Positions 1 through 10,310 of a DNA stretch of 64,000 nt are shown piece after piece. The stretch is from Pseudomonas silvicola (GTDB lineage: Bacteria; Pseudomonadota; Gammaproteobacteria; Pseudomonadales; Pseudomonadaceae). The notes beneath the pieces are model-generated. The model was not told where the DNA came from, did no database searches, and was given only the letters and a program-made list of their open reading frames with translations. The position numbers were made by a program, and so were the translations under genes. Position 1 is the first letter of the stretch; each line of letters begins with the position of its first letter. The DNA lies in NCBI RefSeq assembly GCF_026651855.1, contig NZ_CP093280.1, positions 660,001-724,000 of the forward strand, in the 5' to 3' direction.

Positions 1-2
1 CA

Positions 3-401
3 TTACCTGGACGCCACGCCACCCTGGTGGGCAATGCCGCGCTGGATGGGGTCGAGGGGCCCAAGATCCTGCCCGAGCCCGGCATGGTTGTACGCCACCT
101 GGCAGAAACCTGCCTGCGCCGATGGGGGGTGAACCTGGCTAAATGCCTGAATCTTACTGCAGACGAACTGGCCCGAGCCCACGATACCATGCACAAGCAC
201 GACCAAATGTTCATCGACATGCGCCAACACAGCTACACCAGGTTAAGGGAATCGGAAGGTCCAGACCGAGCCATCAGCCTGGGCAAGGAATGGGAGGCCT
301 TTTCCAGAGTGAAAGGCGATAAATACACACCTAAAGTGGGCCTTTCCGCCCCGGTACACGGCGGGCACACGCTCTATCGTGAACTGCTGGAGGGCAATTG
401 A
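3..401 (+). CDS. Unrecognised protein, C-terminal part (5' end outside window)
   Basis: The reading frame is open from the first bases of the window and ends at a TGA at 399-401. About 132 C-terminal residues are visible. The frame is open upstream of the first ATG at 27, so the true start probably lies outside the window. The residues are mixed hydrophilic, with no membrane segment, and include PGRHATLVGNAA near the start and a His- and Met-rich stretch (DTMHKHDQMFIDMRQHS). I do not recognise a family. The early PGRHATLVG stretch loosely recalls the 'GRVTLVGDAA' motif of FAD monooxygenases, but no other feature of that family is visible, so no function is assigned. Confidence 0.5.
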   Translation, partial: LPGRHATLVGNAALDGVEGPKILPEPGMVVRHLAETCLRRWGVNLAKCLNLTADELARAHDTMHKHDQMFIDMRQHSYTRLRESEGPDRAISLGKEWEAFSRVKGDKYTPKVGLSAPVHGGHTLYRELLEGN

Positions 402-416
402 ACCCATCGTGAATCG

Positions 417-447
417 AGGTGAGGGGCTGGCCTGCAGCCCCCCACCT
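417..447. terminator. Possible stem-loop terminator between convergent genes
   Basis: AGGTG-A-GGGGCTG pairs with CAGCCCC-C-CACCT around a GCCTG loop, just after the stop of the first gene and before the 3' end of chaC. There is no clear T tract, so it may simply be a structured convergent 3' region. Confidence 0.35.
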
Positions 448-483
448 GCCCCCTGGTTCAGCCTATCAAGCCGCTTGCATCGC

Positions 484-1131
484 CTAGCTGTCCCGACAAT
501 GGCAGCGTTTTATCCGCGCCTCCAGGTTACGGTCCGGCATCTCATGGGTACGCAGCGCGCTGATGGTCTGCTGGACGTACTCAAGGGTGCTGCCAAAACG
601 CCCGCTGGCACTTTCCAGCACATGGCTCAGCAGGTTGTCGGGCAAGTTGCCCGCGTAGCTGGGGAGGTGGCGTTCCAGCACGAAGCCCAGCGCCTGCACC
701 TTCGTACCGTCTTCCAGGCGGCAGTTGAGCCAATGAGGACGGTAAGAGGGATAAGGCATCTCCCGTTGCCATAGCGCCAGCAGGGAGCCTTGCAGCTCTT
801 CCTGGGGCAAGCGATAGGCAAAGCCGCTGCAGGAGCCGCCTCGGTCCAGGCCAAACACCAGGCCGGGGCGCTCGGGGGTACCACGGTGCTCGTGGGACCA
901 GAGGTAAAGACCGCGATGGTAACCGTGCACGCGAGCACGCCTGCGCTCGACGGCGCTGCATTCGGGACGCCAGATAAGCGAGCCGTAGGCAAAAAGCCAG
1001 ACTGGCCCACCCTTGTGGCGGGCCATGGTCGTTTCGAGTGAGTGCACCAACTGCTCGTGGGTCAATTGCGGCCCGAGATCGAGCGAAGGCGGATAAACCA
1101 CATTGAAGTGTGCAGTTTCGATAGCCGACAT
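484..1131 (-). CDS. chaC: Glutathione-specific gamma-glutamylcyclotransferase, ChaC family
   Basis: ChaC enzymes act in the cytoplasm and cleave glutathione to 5-oxoproline and Cys-Gly. The 215-residue product has the family's YGSLIW substrate-binding motif at about 49-54 and the QRE segment with the probable catalytic Glu near 124. It also has the R-X-HGYHR stretch near 68-73. I chose the start MSAIETAH at 1131, because the 14 extra codons from an ATG at 1173 look non-coding and the family usually starts shortly before the ThrHisGlu segment. The length matches bacterial ChaC. The gene is single and converges on the partial gene to its left. Its promoter must lie in 1132-1300. Confidence 0.88.
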   Translation of the reverse strand: MSAIETAHFNVVYPPSLDLGPQLTHEQLVHSLETTMARHKGGPVWLFAYGSLIWRPECSAVERRRARVHGYHRGLYLWSHEHRGTPERPGLVFGLDRGGSCSGFAYRLPQEELQGSLLALWQREMPYPSYRPHWLNCRLEDGTKVQALGFVLERHLPSYAGNLPDNLLSHVLESASGRFGSTLEYVQQTISALRTHEMPDRNLEARIKRCHCRDS

Positions 1132-1476
1132 GGTGTTGCCTGATATCCCCGTGAATCGACAGCGTCGGCTCACTTTAACTGATTGTTACAACACTGTTGT
1201 TACCGTACGGCAGATAACCTCTGAAAATCAAGCCCTTGCGTTTGCTTATAAGAAACGCATTTTACGTTGGTTATAAGCACCGAAGCGGGTCATGGCCCAA
1301 TGAAGCGCACCGAACTGGCTCTTAAGCCGCCATGTGACGTGCCGCCTGTGCGTGAGAATAGTGCACTTAGCGCCTAAGTAAATTTTCCTACGATATATTC
1401 AGAAGTTTCATGTCTAGAAACTTCCTACCGACTTGCGAGAAAAAGCCCGCTTCCCTGATTGATAGCGGTTGACCTC
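1132..1476. other. Divergent intergenic region, chaC / outer-membrane protein
   Basis: These 345 bases hold no gene. An imperfect inverted repeat GTTACAACA-C-TGTTGTTAC lies near 1185-1203. TTATAAG occurs twice, about 28 bases apart, near 1245-1280. The right half carries the promoter and operator candidate listed separately. Promoters for both flanking genes should be here. Confidence 0.5.
1366..1424 (+). promoter_or_regulatory. Two inverted repeats flanking a candidate -10 box
   Basis: CTTAG-CGC-CTAAG (1366-1378) and GAAGTTTC-ATGTCTA-GAAACTTC (1402-1424) are both perfect inverted repeats. Between them lies the AT-rich GATATATT (1392-1399), a plausible -10 element for the outer-membrane protein gene starting at 1477. 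The placement fits an operator or a 5' UTR hairpin. No cognate regulator can be named. Confidence 0.45.
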
Positions 1477-1953
1477 ATGAAATACCCTGGCCTTACCCTC
1501 GCCGGCGCCACCCTTGCCACACTGCTTGCCACCGCTCCTGCACTGGGGGCATCGGAGGAAGGATTCTGGTACTTGCAGGGGAGTGTCTTTACCCGTCATT
1601 TCGCCAGCAACGGCAATTACAACAATCATCAGGATCTACTGGGCCTTGAGCGCAACCAGGCTTCGGGCCTGATCATGGGCGGCGCTGCATTCCGAAATTC
1701 CTTTAGCCAACGCTCGGAATACGCCTACATTGGAAAACGCTTTGACGTGCCTGACTCGGCGGTTTACTACAAACTCAGCGCCGGACTGATCCACGGTTAC
1801 CGGGGCAAGTACCGCGACAAACTACCCCTGAACCGCTTTGGCGTGGCACCTGCGGTGATTCCGGCAATAGGGGCCCACTGGGGCCCCGTCGCCGCCGAAG
1901 CAGTGCTGCTGGGGCTGGCAGCCACCATGGTCAACGTCGGTCTGCGTTTCTGA
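1477..1953 (+). CDS. Predicted small outer-membrane beta-barrel protein
   Basis: The product has about 158 residues. It opens with a signal peptide (MKYPGLTLAG..., hydrophobic core, probable cleavage after APALGA near 26). The mature part alternates aromatic and small residues and ends in Phe (MVNVGLRF), as outer-membrane barrel proteins do. A conserved-looking core, KLSAGLIHGYRGKYRDKLP then NRFGVAPAVIP, precedes the last strands. Overall it recalls small barrel proteins such as PagP/PagL, but I cannot place it in a family by eye. I chose the start at 1477 over 1459 because it puts the signal peptide at the N-terminus. Two inverted repeats lie upstream. Confidence 0.65.
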   Translation: MKYPGLTLAGATLATLLATAPALGASEEGFWYLQGSVFTRHFASNGNYNNHQDLLGLERNQASGLIMGGAAFRNSFSQRSEYAYIGKRFDVPDSAVYYKLSAGLIHGYRGKYRDKLPLNRFGVAPAVIPAIGAHWGPVAAEAVLLGLAATMVNVGLRF

Positions 1954-1961
1954 ACCCCAGC

Positions 1962-2930
1962 TCAGGGGCGTGGGGCGTAGGCGAAGACGTCCGCACGCAT
2001 CTGGTGCGCGTCCATGCCCGCCGCTACCAGGGCATCCAGCGTGGCATAGATCATGGCGGGTGAACCGCTGGCATACACGTGCACGCCCGCGAGGTCGGCA
2101 ATGTCCTCGCACACCGCCTCGTGCAGCATGCCGCAGCGCCCTTCCCACCCGCATAGGTCGCTGACGACCTTGTGCAGGAACAGGTTGGGCAGCGACTCCC
2201 ACTGGTCCCAGTGTTCGATCTGGTAGAAATCCTCTGGCCTGCGCACGCCCCAGTACAAATGCACCGGGTGCTTGAAGCCCTGGGCCCGGCAGTGCTCGAT
2301 CAGGCTGTGCATTTGCGCCATGCCGGTACCGGCAGCGATCAGCACCAGCGGCCCATCTGGCAGCTCGGCCAGGTGCGTGTCACCGAATGGCAGTTCCACC
2401 CGGGCCATGCCATTGTGCTGCAACTGCGCAATGAGGTTCTGGGCGCTGGCTTCGCGCACCAGCACGTGCATTTCCAGGTCGCGCCCGGCGTGGGGCGCCG
2501 AGGCCAGGGAAAATGCCGACTTTTCCCCACCTTCACGCTCGATCATCAGGTACTGGCCGGCGTGGTAGCGCGGTGGTTTGCCGGCCGGGGCGCGCAGGCG
2601 CACCCGCCAGACGTCGCCGCCCACCGGCGCACATTCGCTCAATTGGCAGGCAAAGCTGCGCACAGGCAGCTCCCCCAGCGCCAGCACGCCGTCCCACAGC
2701 AGCACGCAGTCTTCCAGCGGTTCGGCGATGCAGGTGTAGATCTCGCCATGGTCATGCTCCACCCCTTCCTGGCGGACCCGCCCTTCTACCAGCAAGGCCG
2801 AACACACATGGCAGTTGCCATTGCGACAGCTCTGCGGGCACTCATGGCCCAGCCGCTGGGCCGCTTCCAGAATCCGTTCTCCGGGCTGCGTCTCCAGCAC
2901 CGCGCCCGATGGCTGCAAGGTTACGCGCAT
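1962..2930 (-). CDS. 2Fe-2S ferredoxin-NAD(P)H reductase (CDP-glucoseen reductase-like)
   Basis: This 322-residue flavoprotein has an N-terminal plant-type ferredoxin domain with C35-X4-C40-X2-C43 and a later Cys near 75 as 2Fe-2S ligands. A ferredoxin reductase module follows, with an FAD-binding stretch (YHAGQYLMIE) and an NAD-binding stretch (LVLIAAGTGMAQM). The start MRVTLQPSG is preferred because its ATG shares one base with the ubiD stop (TGATG), a translational-coupling arrangement. The neighbour suggests supply of reduced flavin to UbiD-linked chemistry, comparable to ubiD-fre in E. coli; that role is inference. The substrate is unknown. It is often annotated as CDP-6-deoxy-delta-3,4-glucoseen reductase, which may be only a family label. 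Confidence 0.82.
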   Translation of the reverse strand: MRVTLQPSGAVLETQPGERILEAAQRLGHECPQSCRNGNCHVCSALLVEGRVRQEGVEHDHGEIYTCIAEPLEDCVLLWDGVLALGELPVRSFACQLSECAPVGGDVWRVRLRAPAGKPPRYHAGQYLMIEREGGEKSAFSLASAPHAGRDLEMHVLVREASAQNLIAQLQHNGMARVELPFGDTHLAELPDGPLVLIAAGTGMAQMHSLIEHCRAQGFKHPVHLYWGVRRPEDFYQIEHWDQWESLPNLFLHKVVSDLCGWEGRCGMLHEAVCEDIADLAGVHVYASGSPAMIYATLDALVAAGMDAHQMRADVFAYAPRP

Positions 2931-4396
2931 CAATCTATCCCTAGCTGGTTCCACAGTTCATCGATGCGACGGGTCACGGCATCGTCCTTGACGATCACCC
3001 GGCCCCACTCACGGTTGGTCTCGCCTGGCCACTTGTTGGTGGCATCCAGCCCCATCTTCGAGCCCAGGCCCGATACCGGCGAGGCGAAGTCGAGGTAGTC
3101 GATGGGGGTGTTGTCGATCATCACCGTATCGCGCTTGGGGTCCATGCGCGTGGTAATGGCCCAGATCACGTCGTTCCAGTCCCTGGCGTTTATGTCGTCG
3201 TCGGTGACGATGACGAACTTGGTGTACATGAACTGGCGCAGGAACGACCACACACCCAGCATGACGCGCTTGGCATGCCCCGGGTACTGCTTCTTCATGG
3301 TCACCACCGCCATGCGGTAGGAACAGCCCTCGGGCGGCAGGTAGAAATCGGTGATCTCCGGGAACTGCTTCTGCAGGATCGGCACGAACACTTCATTGAG
3401 CGCCACGCCCAGAATCGCCGGTTCATCGGGCGGCCGGCCGGTATAGGTACTGTGGTAGATCGGCTTGGTACGGTGGGTAATGCGCTCCACGGTGAACACC
3501 GGGAACTGGTCGACTTCGTTGTAGTAGCCGGTGTGGTCACCGTAAGGGCCTTCGTCAGCCATTTCGCCAGGGTGAATCACCCCTTCCAGGACGATTTCCG
3601 CACTGGCCGGCACCTGCAGGTCGTTGCCGCGGCATTTTACCAGTTCGGTACGGTTGTCACGCAGCAGCCCGGCGAAGGCATATTCCGACAGGCTGTCCGG
3701 TACCGGGGTGACCGCGCCCAGGATAGTGGCCGGGTCGGCGCCCAGCGCTACCGAGACCGGGAACGGTTGGCCCGGGTGCTTCTCGCACCACTCGCGGAAA
3801 TCCAGCGCGCCGCCACGGTGGCTCAGCCAACGCATGATGACCTTGTTGCGGCCGATGACCTGCTGGCGGTAGATACCCAGGTTCTGCCGCTCTTTGTTGG
3901 GCCCGCGGGTAACCGTCAGGCCCCAGGTGATCAACGGCGCCACATCACCTGGCCAACAGGTCTGCACCGGCAGCATGCCGAGGTCGACGTCGTCACCCTC
4001 GATGACCACTTCCTGGCAGGCTGCGTCCTTGACCACCTTGGGGGCCATGGCAATGATTTTCTTGAAGATGGGTAACTTCGACCAGGCATCCTTCAGGCCC
4101 TTGGGCGGCTCGGGCTCCTTGAGAAACGCCAGCAGCTTGCCGATCTCGCGCAACTCGCTGACGTCCTCGGCACCCATGCCCAAGGCCACGCGGCCCGGGG
4201 TGCCGAACAGGTTGCCCAGCACCGGAATATCGAAGCCGGTGGGGTTTTCGAACAACAGCGCCGGGCCCTTGCTGCGCAGGGTTCGATCGCAGACTTCCGT
4301 CATTTCAAGCACCGGAGAAATCGGCACCTGAATGCGTTTCAACTCTCCGCGCTGCTCAAGCTGCTGCACGAAATCCCGAAGATCCTTGAATTTCAT
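2930..4396 (-). CDS. ubiD: 4-hydroxy-3-polyprenylbenzoate decarboxylase UbiD
   Basis: UbiD removes the carboxyl group of 4-hydroxy-3-polyprenylbenzoate in ubiquinone synthesis, using the prenylated FMN made by UbiX. The product is 488 residues, close to the E. coli enzyme. It begins [11 protein letters not shown], the usual family start. The [15 protein letters not shown] segment carries the acidic catalytic residues, and a cofactor-binding part with NLGIYRQQV precedes it. The upstream ATG at 4408 adds only MAWS and was not chosen. It is the first gene of a two-gene unit with the reductase, whose ATG overlaps its stop. Confidence 0.95.
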   Translation of the reverse strand: MKFKDLRDFVQQLEQRGELKRIQVPISPVLEMTEVCDRTLRSKGPALLFENPTGFDIPVLGNLFGTPGRVALGMGAEDVSELREIGKLLAFLKEPEPPKGLKDAWSKLPIFKKIIAMAPKVVKDAACQEVVIEGDDVDLGMLPVQTCWPGDVAPLITWGLTVTRGPNKERQNLGIYRQQVIGRNKVIMRWLSHRGGALDFREWCEKHPGQPFPVSVALGADPATILGAVTPVPDSLSEYAFAGLLRDNRTELVKCRGNDLQVPASAEIVLEGVIHPGEMADEGPYGDHTGYYNEVDQFPVFTVERITHRTKPIYHSTYTGRPPDEPAILGVALNEVFVPILQKQFPEITDFYLPPEGCSYRMAVVTMKKQYPGHAKRVMLGVWSFLRQFMYTKFVIVTDDDINARDWNDVIWAITTRMDPKRDTVMIDNTPIDYLDFASPVSGLGSKMGLDATNKWPGETNREWGRVIVKDDAVTRRIDELWNQLGID

Positions 4397-4465
4397 TGAC
4401 CATGCCACTCGTAAAATAGGCGTACATCGTACCTGCTCTCGCGCGCGCTGGCAGCCGCCGGTGCC

Positions 4466-6460
4466 TCAATCGGCCGAATTGGCCTGAATTCTCCCATTGC
4501 CCATGGTTGCACCCCCGTGCTCGAACAGTGGTGCGAGCATGGGCTGCAGGTAAACCGTGGCGCCGTCGCCGTAATGATTGTCATCCATGTACAGCGATTG
4601 GCCGTCGGCTTCGATACGGCAGGTGTGGCCGTCACTGCAGAACAGCGCCGCCGGGTCAATGATTCGCACGTTGCTGTCCGCCGCCAGTTGGCCGAACAGC
4701 TGGCTGATGAAGGCCTGCCGGCGGCGATGCTCCGCCAGCGGCAGCCCTTCATCGGCTACCGGGCGGCCAAGCATGGCCAGGCGCGTCAGGCGGTAGGGCA
4801 CCCGTTGCTTCTGCAAAGGCGCTTCCTCCACCAGCCATACCCTGCGGTGCTGTTCACGCAGGCCGGCCACCAGTGCGGCGAGTTGGGTAGCCAACTGTTG
4901 CTCGGCGTAGTGGCGGTCGGCGCGGCCTTGGGGGGTGTGCAGCATATAGGTGGTGTCGCCCAGCCCGTCACCATACAGGTACAAGCTCCAGCGGGCGGCC
5001 AGTACTACATCGTGGACGGCGGGCGCCTGGGCCAAGGCCAACATTGTGCCATTGAAGTCACGGCAGGCGCGCTTGCCCTCCAGCCCCGGCACCGGGATAC
5101 AGCCGGCGCGCGCGGCCAACGACACGGGGGTGCCGTGATCCTTGGCGGCCAGGGCCAGCGCAGGCCCCATGCCCGCCGCGTGGCTGTCGCCCCACACCAG
5201 CATTGCCGGTGGCGTGGGGCCCGCGGGGCCAAGGGTGCACACTGGCTGTTGCGCTTTGCGGTCAGACAGGCAGTCGCGCTGACCGGCATTCCATTCCCGT
5301 GCCTGGGCATAGCGCAGCGCCTGCGGGGAAAGGCGCGACGGCACGCCATCGGCCTGGCGCAGCGCCTGGCCAGCCACGCCAACCAACACCATCAACCCCA
5401 ATGCGCAGGCCAGCACTTGCCGGGCGCTGGCCGAAACCCGCCCCTGACGCAGCGGCCGCTCGAACCAGCGCCAGGATGCATAGGCAAGCACCAGGCTCAA
5501 GACCAGCAGGCCAGCCACCTGGAGGGCGCTCAACCCGTCCACGGCTGCATACGACGCAAACACATGCACGGGCCAATGCCACAGGTACCAGGAATAGGAA
5601 ATGAGCCCTGTTGCCACCATCAGCCGCGTGCTCAGCACCCGGCCTACCCAGGTAGCGTGCGCACCATTGGCCCAGATCAGCGCTAGGGTTCCGACTACCG
5701 GCAACAGGGCCGCCAAGCCCGGAAAGGGGGTGTGGGCATCGTAAAACACGGTAGCGGCCACCAGCATCGCCATACCCGCCAGGCTGGCCAACTGGTACAC
5801 CCAGGGCGCTTGGCGGCTGGCGGCCATGGGCGTGACCGCCAGCAACGCGCCGGCCAACAGCTCCCAGGCGCGCATGGGCAGCAGGAAGAATGCCGCGGAA
5901 GGATCATGCCGCACCGCCCATACGCTCAATGTCAGGGAAACCAGCAGCAACCCGAACAAGCAAAGGCGCCAGCGCCGCAGGTAACGGATGAACAGCCCGA
6001 GCAACAGCGGGAAGACGATATAGAACTGTTCTTCCACCGCCAGCGACCAGGTATGCAGCAACGGCTTGAGGTCCGATGCCGTGTCGAAGTAGCCGTCCTG
6101 ACGCTGGAACAGAATATTGGACGCGAACATCGCCTGGTAGCGAACTGAACGCCCCAGGTCACTGTAATCATGAGGGGTGAGCAGGAACCACCCCACCACC
6201 ATGCACACTACCATCACCAGGAAAAGCGCGGGCAAGATACGCCGCGCCCGACGTGTCCAGAATTCCAGGAAGCTGAATTGGCCGGCCTGGTGCTGACGCC
6301 AGAGAATGGAGGTGATCAGGAAGCCGGAGATCACGAAGAAGATATCCACACCCACGAACCCGCCGCTGAACCCGGCGATGCCGAAGTGGAACAGCACCAC
6401 GATCGCTACAGCCACTGCTCGCAGCCCGTCGATATCGCGACGATAGGCTAATACTGCCAT
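4466..6460 (-). CDS. Membrane acyltransferase (acyltransferase-3) with C-terminal SGNH domain
   Basis: The 664-residue protein has an N-terminal acyltransferase-3 domain of about ten membrane segments (YRRDIDGLRAVAV start, VGVDIFFVISGFLI motif). After a linker it has a periplasmic SGNH hydrolase-like domain with GDSHAAG near 423 and a DDNHYGDGA motif near the end, the likely catalytic Asp-His. Proteins of this OafA/YrhL build O-acetylate lipopolysaccharide or other surface sugars; the acceptor cannot be told here. A related acyltransferase gene sits beside rho in P. aeruginosa, so the position looks conserved. It is transcribed separately from rho, whose terminator lies between them. Confidence 0.88.
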   Translation of the reverse strand: MAVLAYRRDIDGLRAVAVAIVVLFHFGIAGFSGGFVGVDIFFVISGFLITSILWRQHQAGQFSFLEFWTRRARRILPALFLVMVVCMVVGWFLLTPHDYSDLGRSVRYQAMFASNILFQRQDGYFDTASDLKPLLHTWSLAVEEQFYIVFPLLLGLFIRYLRRWRLCLFGLLLVSLTLSVWAVRHDPSAAFFLLPMRAWELLAGALLAVTPMAASRQAPWVYQLASLAGMAMLVAATVFYDAHTPFPGLAALLPVVGTLALIWANGAHATWVGRVLSTRLMVATGLISYSWYLWHWPVHVFASYAAVDGLSALQVAGLLVLSLVLAYASWRWFERPLRQGRVSASARQVLACALGLMVLVGVAGQALRQADGVPSRLSPQALRYAQAREWNAGQRDCLSDRKAQQPVCTLGPAGPTPPAMLVWGDSHAAGMGPALALAAKDHGTPVSLAARAGCIPVPGLEGKRACRDFNGTMLALAQAPAVHDVVLAARWSLYLYGDGLGDTTYMLHTPQGRADRHYAEQQLATQLAALVAGLREQHRRVWLVEEAPLQKQRVPYRLTRLAMLGRPVADEGLPLAEHRRRQAFISQLFGQLAADSNVRIIDPAALFCSDGHTCRIEADGQSLYMDDNHYGDGATVYLQPMLAPLFEHGGATMGNGRIQANSAD

Positions 6461-6561
6461 GACAATCCCTTGTTATAAGTTGGTTGGACCTGAGCAGTGT
6501 AAGCGCAGGCAAGCCGGCGTTTACAGGAGTACCGCGAGCGCTGGAAAGTTCGGTTTCGAGG

Positions 6562-6590
6562 CAAAAAAAATGGCGCCCCGCAGGGCGCCA
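6562..6590 (-). terminator. Rho-independent terminator of rho
   Basis: TGGCGCCC (6571-6578) pairs perfectly with GGGCGCCA (6583-6590) around a four-base loop. On the minus strand eight T residues follow (6563-6570 as A on plus). It lies 26 bases past the rho stop. Confidence 0.92.
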
Positions 6591-6615
6591 TCTTCAACCA
6601 ACCAGGCTAGCCTGG

Positions 6616-7875
<1,260 letters not shown>

Positions 7876-8072
7876 AAGGGAATGACGTAATCATGTATGG
7901 AGGGAGAAATTAAGCTTTGGGCTTAATGAGGCCGCGCCGCAGAGAAGGCGACAGGATCGCGTACTAATTCGAGTAGGAGTGCGTCGGCGACGGCTTGCAG
8001 GGGGCACTAGAGATACCAGTGCGAGGCCGAATGTAACACCTGAATTTCTGGGCGTCTAGTCGTTGGCCCAAG

Positions 8073-8097
8073 AAAAAGCCCCGCAAGGTGCGGGGCT
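8073..8097 (-). terminator. Rho-independent terminator of trxA
   Basis: GCCCCGC (8078-8084) pairs with GCGGGGC (8090-8096), extended by flanking A-T pairs. Five A residues on plus (8073-8077) give the T tract on minus. It lies 26 bases after the trxA stop. Confidence 0.9.
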
Positions 8098-8122
8098 ATT
8101 ACCACTGGATATTACAGCGCTA

Positions 8123-8452
8123 TTACAGGCTGGCATCCAGGAAAGCGGCCAATTGCGACTTGGACAGGGCGCCGACCTTGGTGGCTGCGACTTCACCGTC
8201 CTTGAACAGCATCAGCGTAGGAATACCGCGCACGCCGTGCTTGGCAGGGGTTTCCTGGTTATCGTCGATGTTCAGCTTGGCGATGGTCACTTTACCTTCG
8301 TAGGTACCCGCGATTTCATCCAGTACAGGCGCGATCATCTTGCATGGGCCACACCATTCAGCCCAGTAGTCAACGAGGACAGGGCCCTTGGCCTTGAGGA
8401 CTTGTTCCTCGAAGGTGGCATCAGTGACGTGCACGATTTTATCGCTGCTCAT
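8123..8452 (-). CDS. trxA: Thioredoxin 1
   Basis: This is the cytoplasmic disulfide reductase, which passes electrons from thioredoxin reductase to ribonucleotide reductase and many other proteins. The 109-residue length, the active site WCGPC at 33-37, the buried Asp in VDYW and the cis-Pro loop RGIPTLMLF are all standard. A CGGAG ribosome site lies about ten bases before the ATG. It is a single gene with its own terminator. The rho-trxA neighbourhood is conserved in pseudomonads and enterobacteria. Confidence 0.98.
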   Translation of the reverse strand: MSSDKIVHVTDATFEEQVLKAKGPVLVDYWAEWCGPCKMIAPVLDEIAGTYEGKVTIAKLNIDDNQETPAKHGVRGIPTLMLFKDGEVAATKVGALSKSQLAAFLDASL

Positions 8453-8573
8453 GAAGGGTCTCCGTTGGAAAATTCTGAAATAACTTGGCCCATCATAACG
8501 GCACAGGCGGCCTACAGGAAGCCGATGATGATTGTCTCTAACTATAGTGCTTCAAGATTTGAACAATGGCCGG

Positions 8574-9263
8574 TCAGGTCGCCACGAACGCGATTGACGT
8601 GCGCAGGGCTGCCGCGCGGATATGTTCCTGCATGGCCCTGGTAGCCGGTGCAGCGGCGTGGCGTGCCAGGGCGCGGAGGATTTTGCGGTGCTCGTGCCAG
8701 GTCTCCATGGCCCGCTCGGCGCGGATAAATGGCAGTTTCTGGCTCTCCAGGAAGATGTCGGCGCTGGCGACCAGAATGCTGGCCATGGCCTGATTACCAC
8801 TGGCTACCATGATGCGCCGGTGAAACTCGAAGTCCAGGCGCGCGGCCGCCTCGAAATCCCCGGCTCGCAGCTCGGCGCGCATGCTTTGGACATTTTCCTC
8901 GAGGCAGTCGAGCTCATCGGCGGTCAGACGAACGGCAGCCAGGCCGGCGGCGAAACCTTCCAATGCATAGCGCAGTTGAAAGATGTCTTCGGGGGCCGCC
9001 TGGGCCGCGAATGGCCACGCCAACCCGGCGGCGGTCGGACTGCCGGCCTGCACGAAAACCCCTTTTCCCGGCTGGATGCTGACCACCCCCAGTGCGCTCA
9101 GCGTTGACAGTGCTTCGCGCAGTGAAGCCCTGCTCACCCCCAGTTGCTCGGCCAAGTCACGTTGGGACGGCAGCGCGGCGCCCGCCTCGTAGCCTTGCCG
9201 GGCAATCAGCTGGCGAATGCCTTGGATAGCGACGTCGGGGACTGCTTGGTTGAGGGAAGTCAT
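8574..9263 (-). CDS. GntR-family regulator, FadR/FCD type
   Basis: The 229-residue protein has an N-terminal winged helix (LPSQRDLAEQLGVSRASLRE, about 31-50) and an all-helical FCD effector domain containing the metal-ligand pattern D-X3-H (DFEFHRRIM) near 145. Members bind small acids or amino acids and usually repress neighbouring genes. The gene is divergent from the amino-acid ABC transporter starting at 9510, so control of that operon is the simplest inference. I found no convincing operator in the 246-base gap. The ligand is not predictable from sequence. Confidence 0.85.
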   Translation of the reverse strand: MTSLNQAVPDVAIQGIRQLIARQGYEAGAALPSQRDLAEQLGVSRASLREALSTLSALGVVSIQPGKGVFVQAGSPTAAGLAWPFAAQAAPEDIFQLRYALEGFAAGLAAVRLTADELDCLEENVQSMRAELRAGDFEAAARLDFEFHRRIMVASGNQAMASILVASADIFLESQKLPFIRAERAMETWHEHRKILRALARHAAAPATRAMQEHIRAAALRTSIAFVAT

Positions 9264-9509
9264 GGGGCTTTCCGGCTAAGTGGAACTGCCGTTTTAGCGC
9301 GATTTTCCAGGCAGGGCAAATCACGCCCGATAACGGTTCACCCCCGCTTTTATTGGGCGAAAGTAGTGCAAAAACCCGTGCGGCATCAGGCAACTGTTCA
9401 GACCAGTAAGACCTCACCTGGAGCCAGGAAACAGGGGCCATAGCGATGAAGCCCCGCCGGTGGCATGACCTGTGCACTGCCCCTTCCACTCACTTTCGGA
9501 GACCGTGCC

Positions 9510-10295
9510 ATGATCCAGCGCTGTACCGCCCTGCTCACCGCTCTGTTCGCCAGCCTGATGCTCAGCCAGGCCCCCGCCCACGCCGACGGCCTGGAGGATG
9601 TGGTCAAGCGCGGCACCCTGAAAGTCGCCGTGCCCCAGGACTTCCCGCCATTTGGCTCCGTAGGCCCTGACATGAAGCCCCGCGGCCTGGATATCGACAC
9701 CGCACAGCTGATCGCCGACCGGCTTAAGGTCAAACTCGAGCTGACCCCGGTCAACAGCACCAACCGTATTCCCTACCTGACCACCGGAAAGGTGGACCTG
9801 GTGATTTCCAGCCTGGGCAAAAACCCTGACCGCGAGAAAGTCATCGACTTCTCCAACGCCTACGCACCGTTCTACCTCGCGGTGTTCGGCCCGCCCGACG
9901 CGCCCGTGGCCAACCTCGACGACCTCAAGGGCAAGACCATTAGCGTTACCCGTGGGGCCATTGAAGATATCGAACTGACCAAGGTGGCCCCCGAAGGCGT
10001 GACCATCAAACGCTTTGAAGACAACAACTCGACCATCGCCGCTTACCTGGCCGGCCAGGTGGACCTGATTGCCAGTGGCAACGTGGTCATGGTCGCCATC
10101 AGTGAGCGCAACCCCAAGCGCATACCGGCGCTGAAGGTGAAGCTCAAGGACTCGCCCGTGTACGTGGGCCTGAACAAGAACGAGCCGCAGTTGCTGGCCA
10201 AGGTCAACGAGATCATCGCCCAGGCCCGCCAGGACGGCAGCCTGGAAAAGAATTCGCAAACCTGGCTCAAGCAACCGCTGCCTGCCGACCTCTGA
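9510..10295 (+). CDS. Amino-acid ABC transporter, periplasmic binding protein
   Basis: This is the solute-binding component of a polar amino-acid uptake system. The 261-residue precursor has a signal peptide (MIQRCTALLTALFASLMLS, cleavage near AHA-DG) followed by an SBP-type-3 domain: GTLKVAVPQDFPPFG, then GLDIDTAQLIAD, then ISSLGKNPDREKVIDFS. The start at 9510 is preceded by TTCGGAGA, a good ribosome site. The in-frame ATG at 9465 would bury the signal sequence and was rejected. It is the first gene of a four-gene transporter operon, 15 bases before the first permease. The substrate within the polar or acidic amino acids is unclear. Confidence 0.93.
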   Translation: MIQRCTALLTALFASLMLSQAPAHADGLEDVVKRGTLKVAVPQDFPPFGSVGPDMKPRGLDIDTAQLIADRLKVKLELTPVNSTNRIPYLTTGKVDLVISSLGKNPDREKVIDFSNAYAPFYLAVFGPPDAPVANLDDLKGKTISVTRGAIEDIELTKVAPEGVTIKRFEDNNSTIAAYLAGQVDLIASGNVVMVAISERNPKRIPALKVKLKDSPVYVGLNKNEPQLLAKVNEIIAQARQDGSLEKNSQTWLKQPLPADL

Positions 10296-10310
10296 GGCAC
10301 CGAACCTGAC

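Noticed and set aside
9264..9509. Operator for the GntR-type regulator in the transporter promoter region
   Set aside because: ACTGTTCAGACCAGT near 9389-9403 has only four-base arms; too weak to report as a feature.
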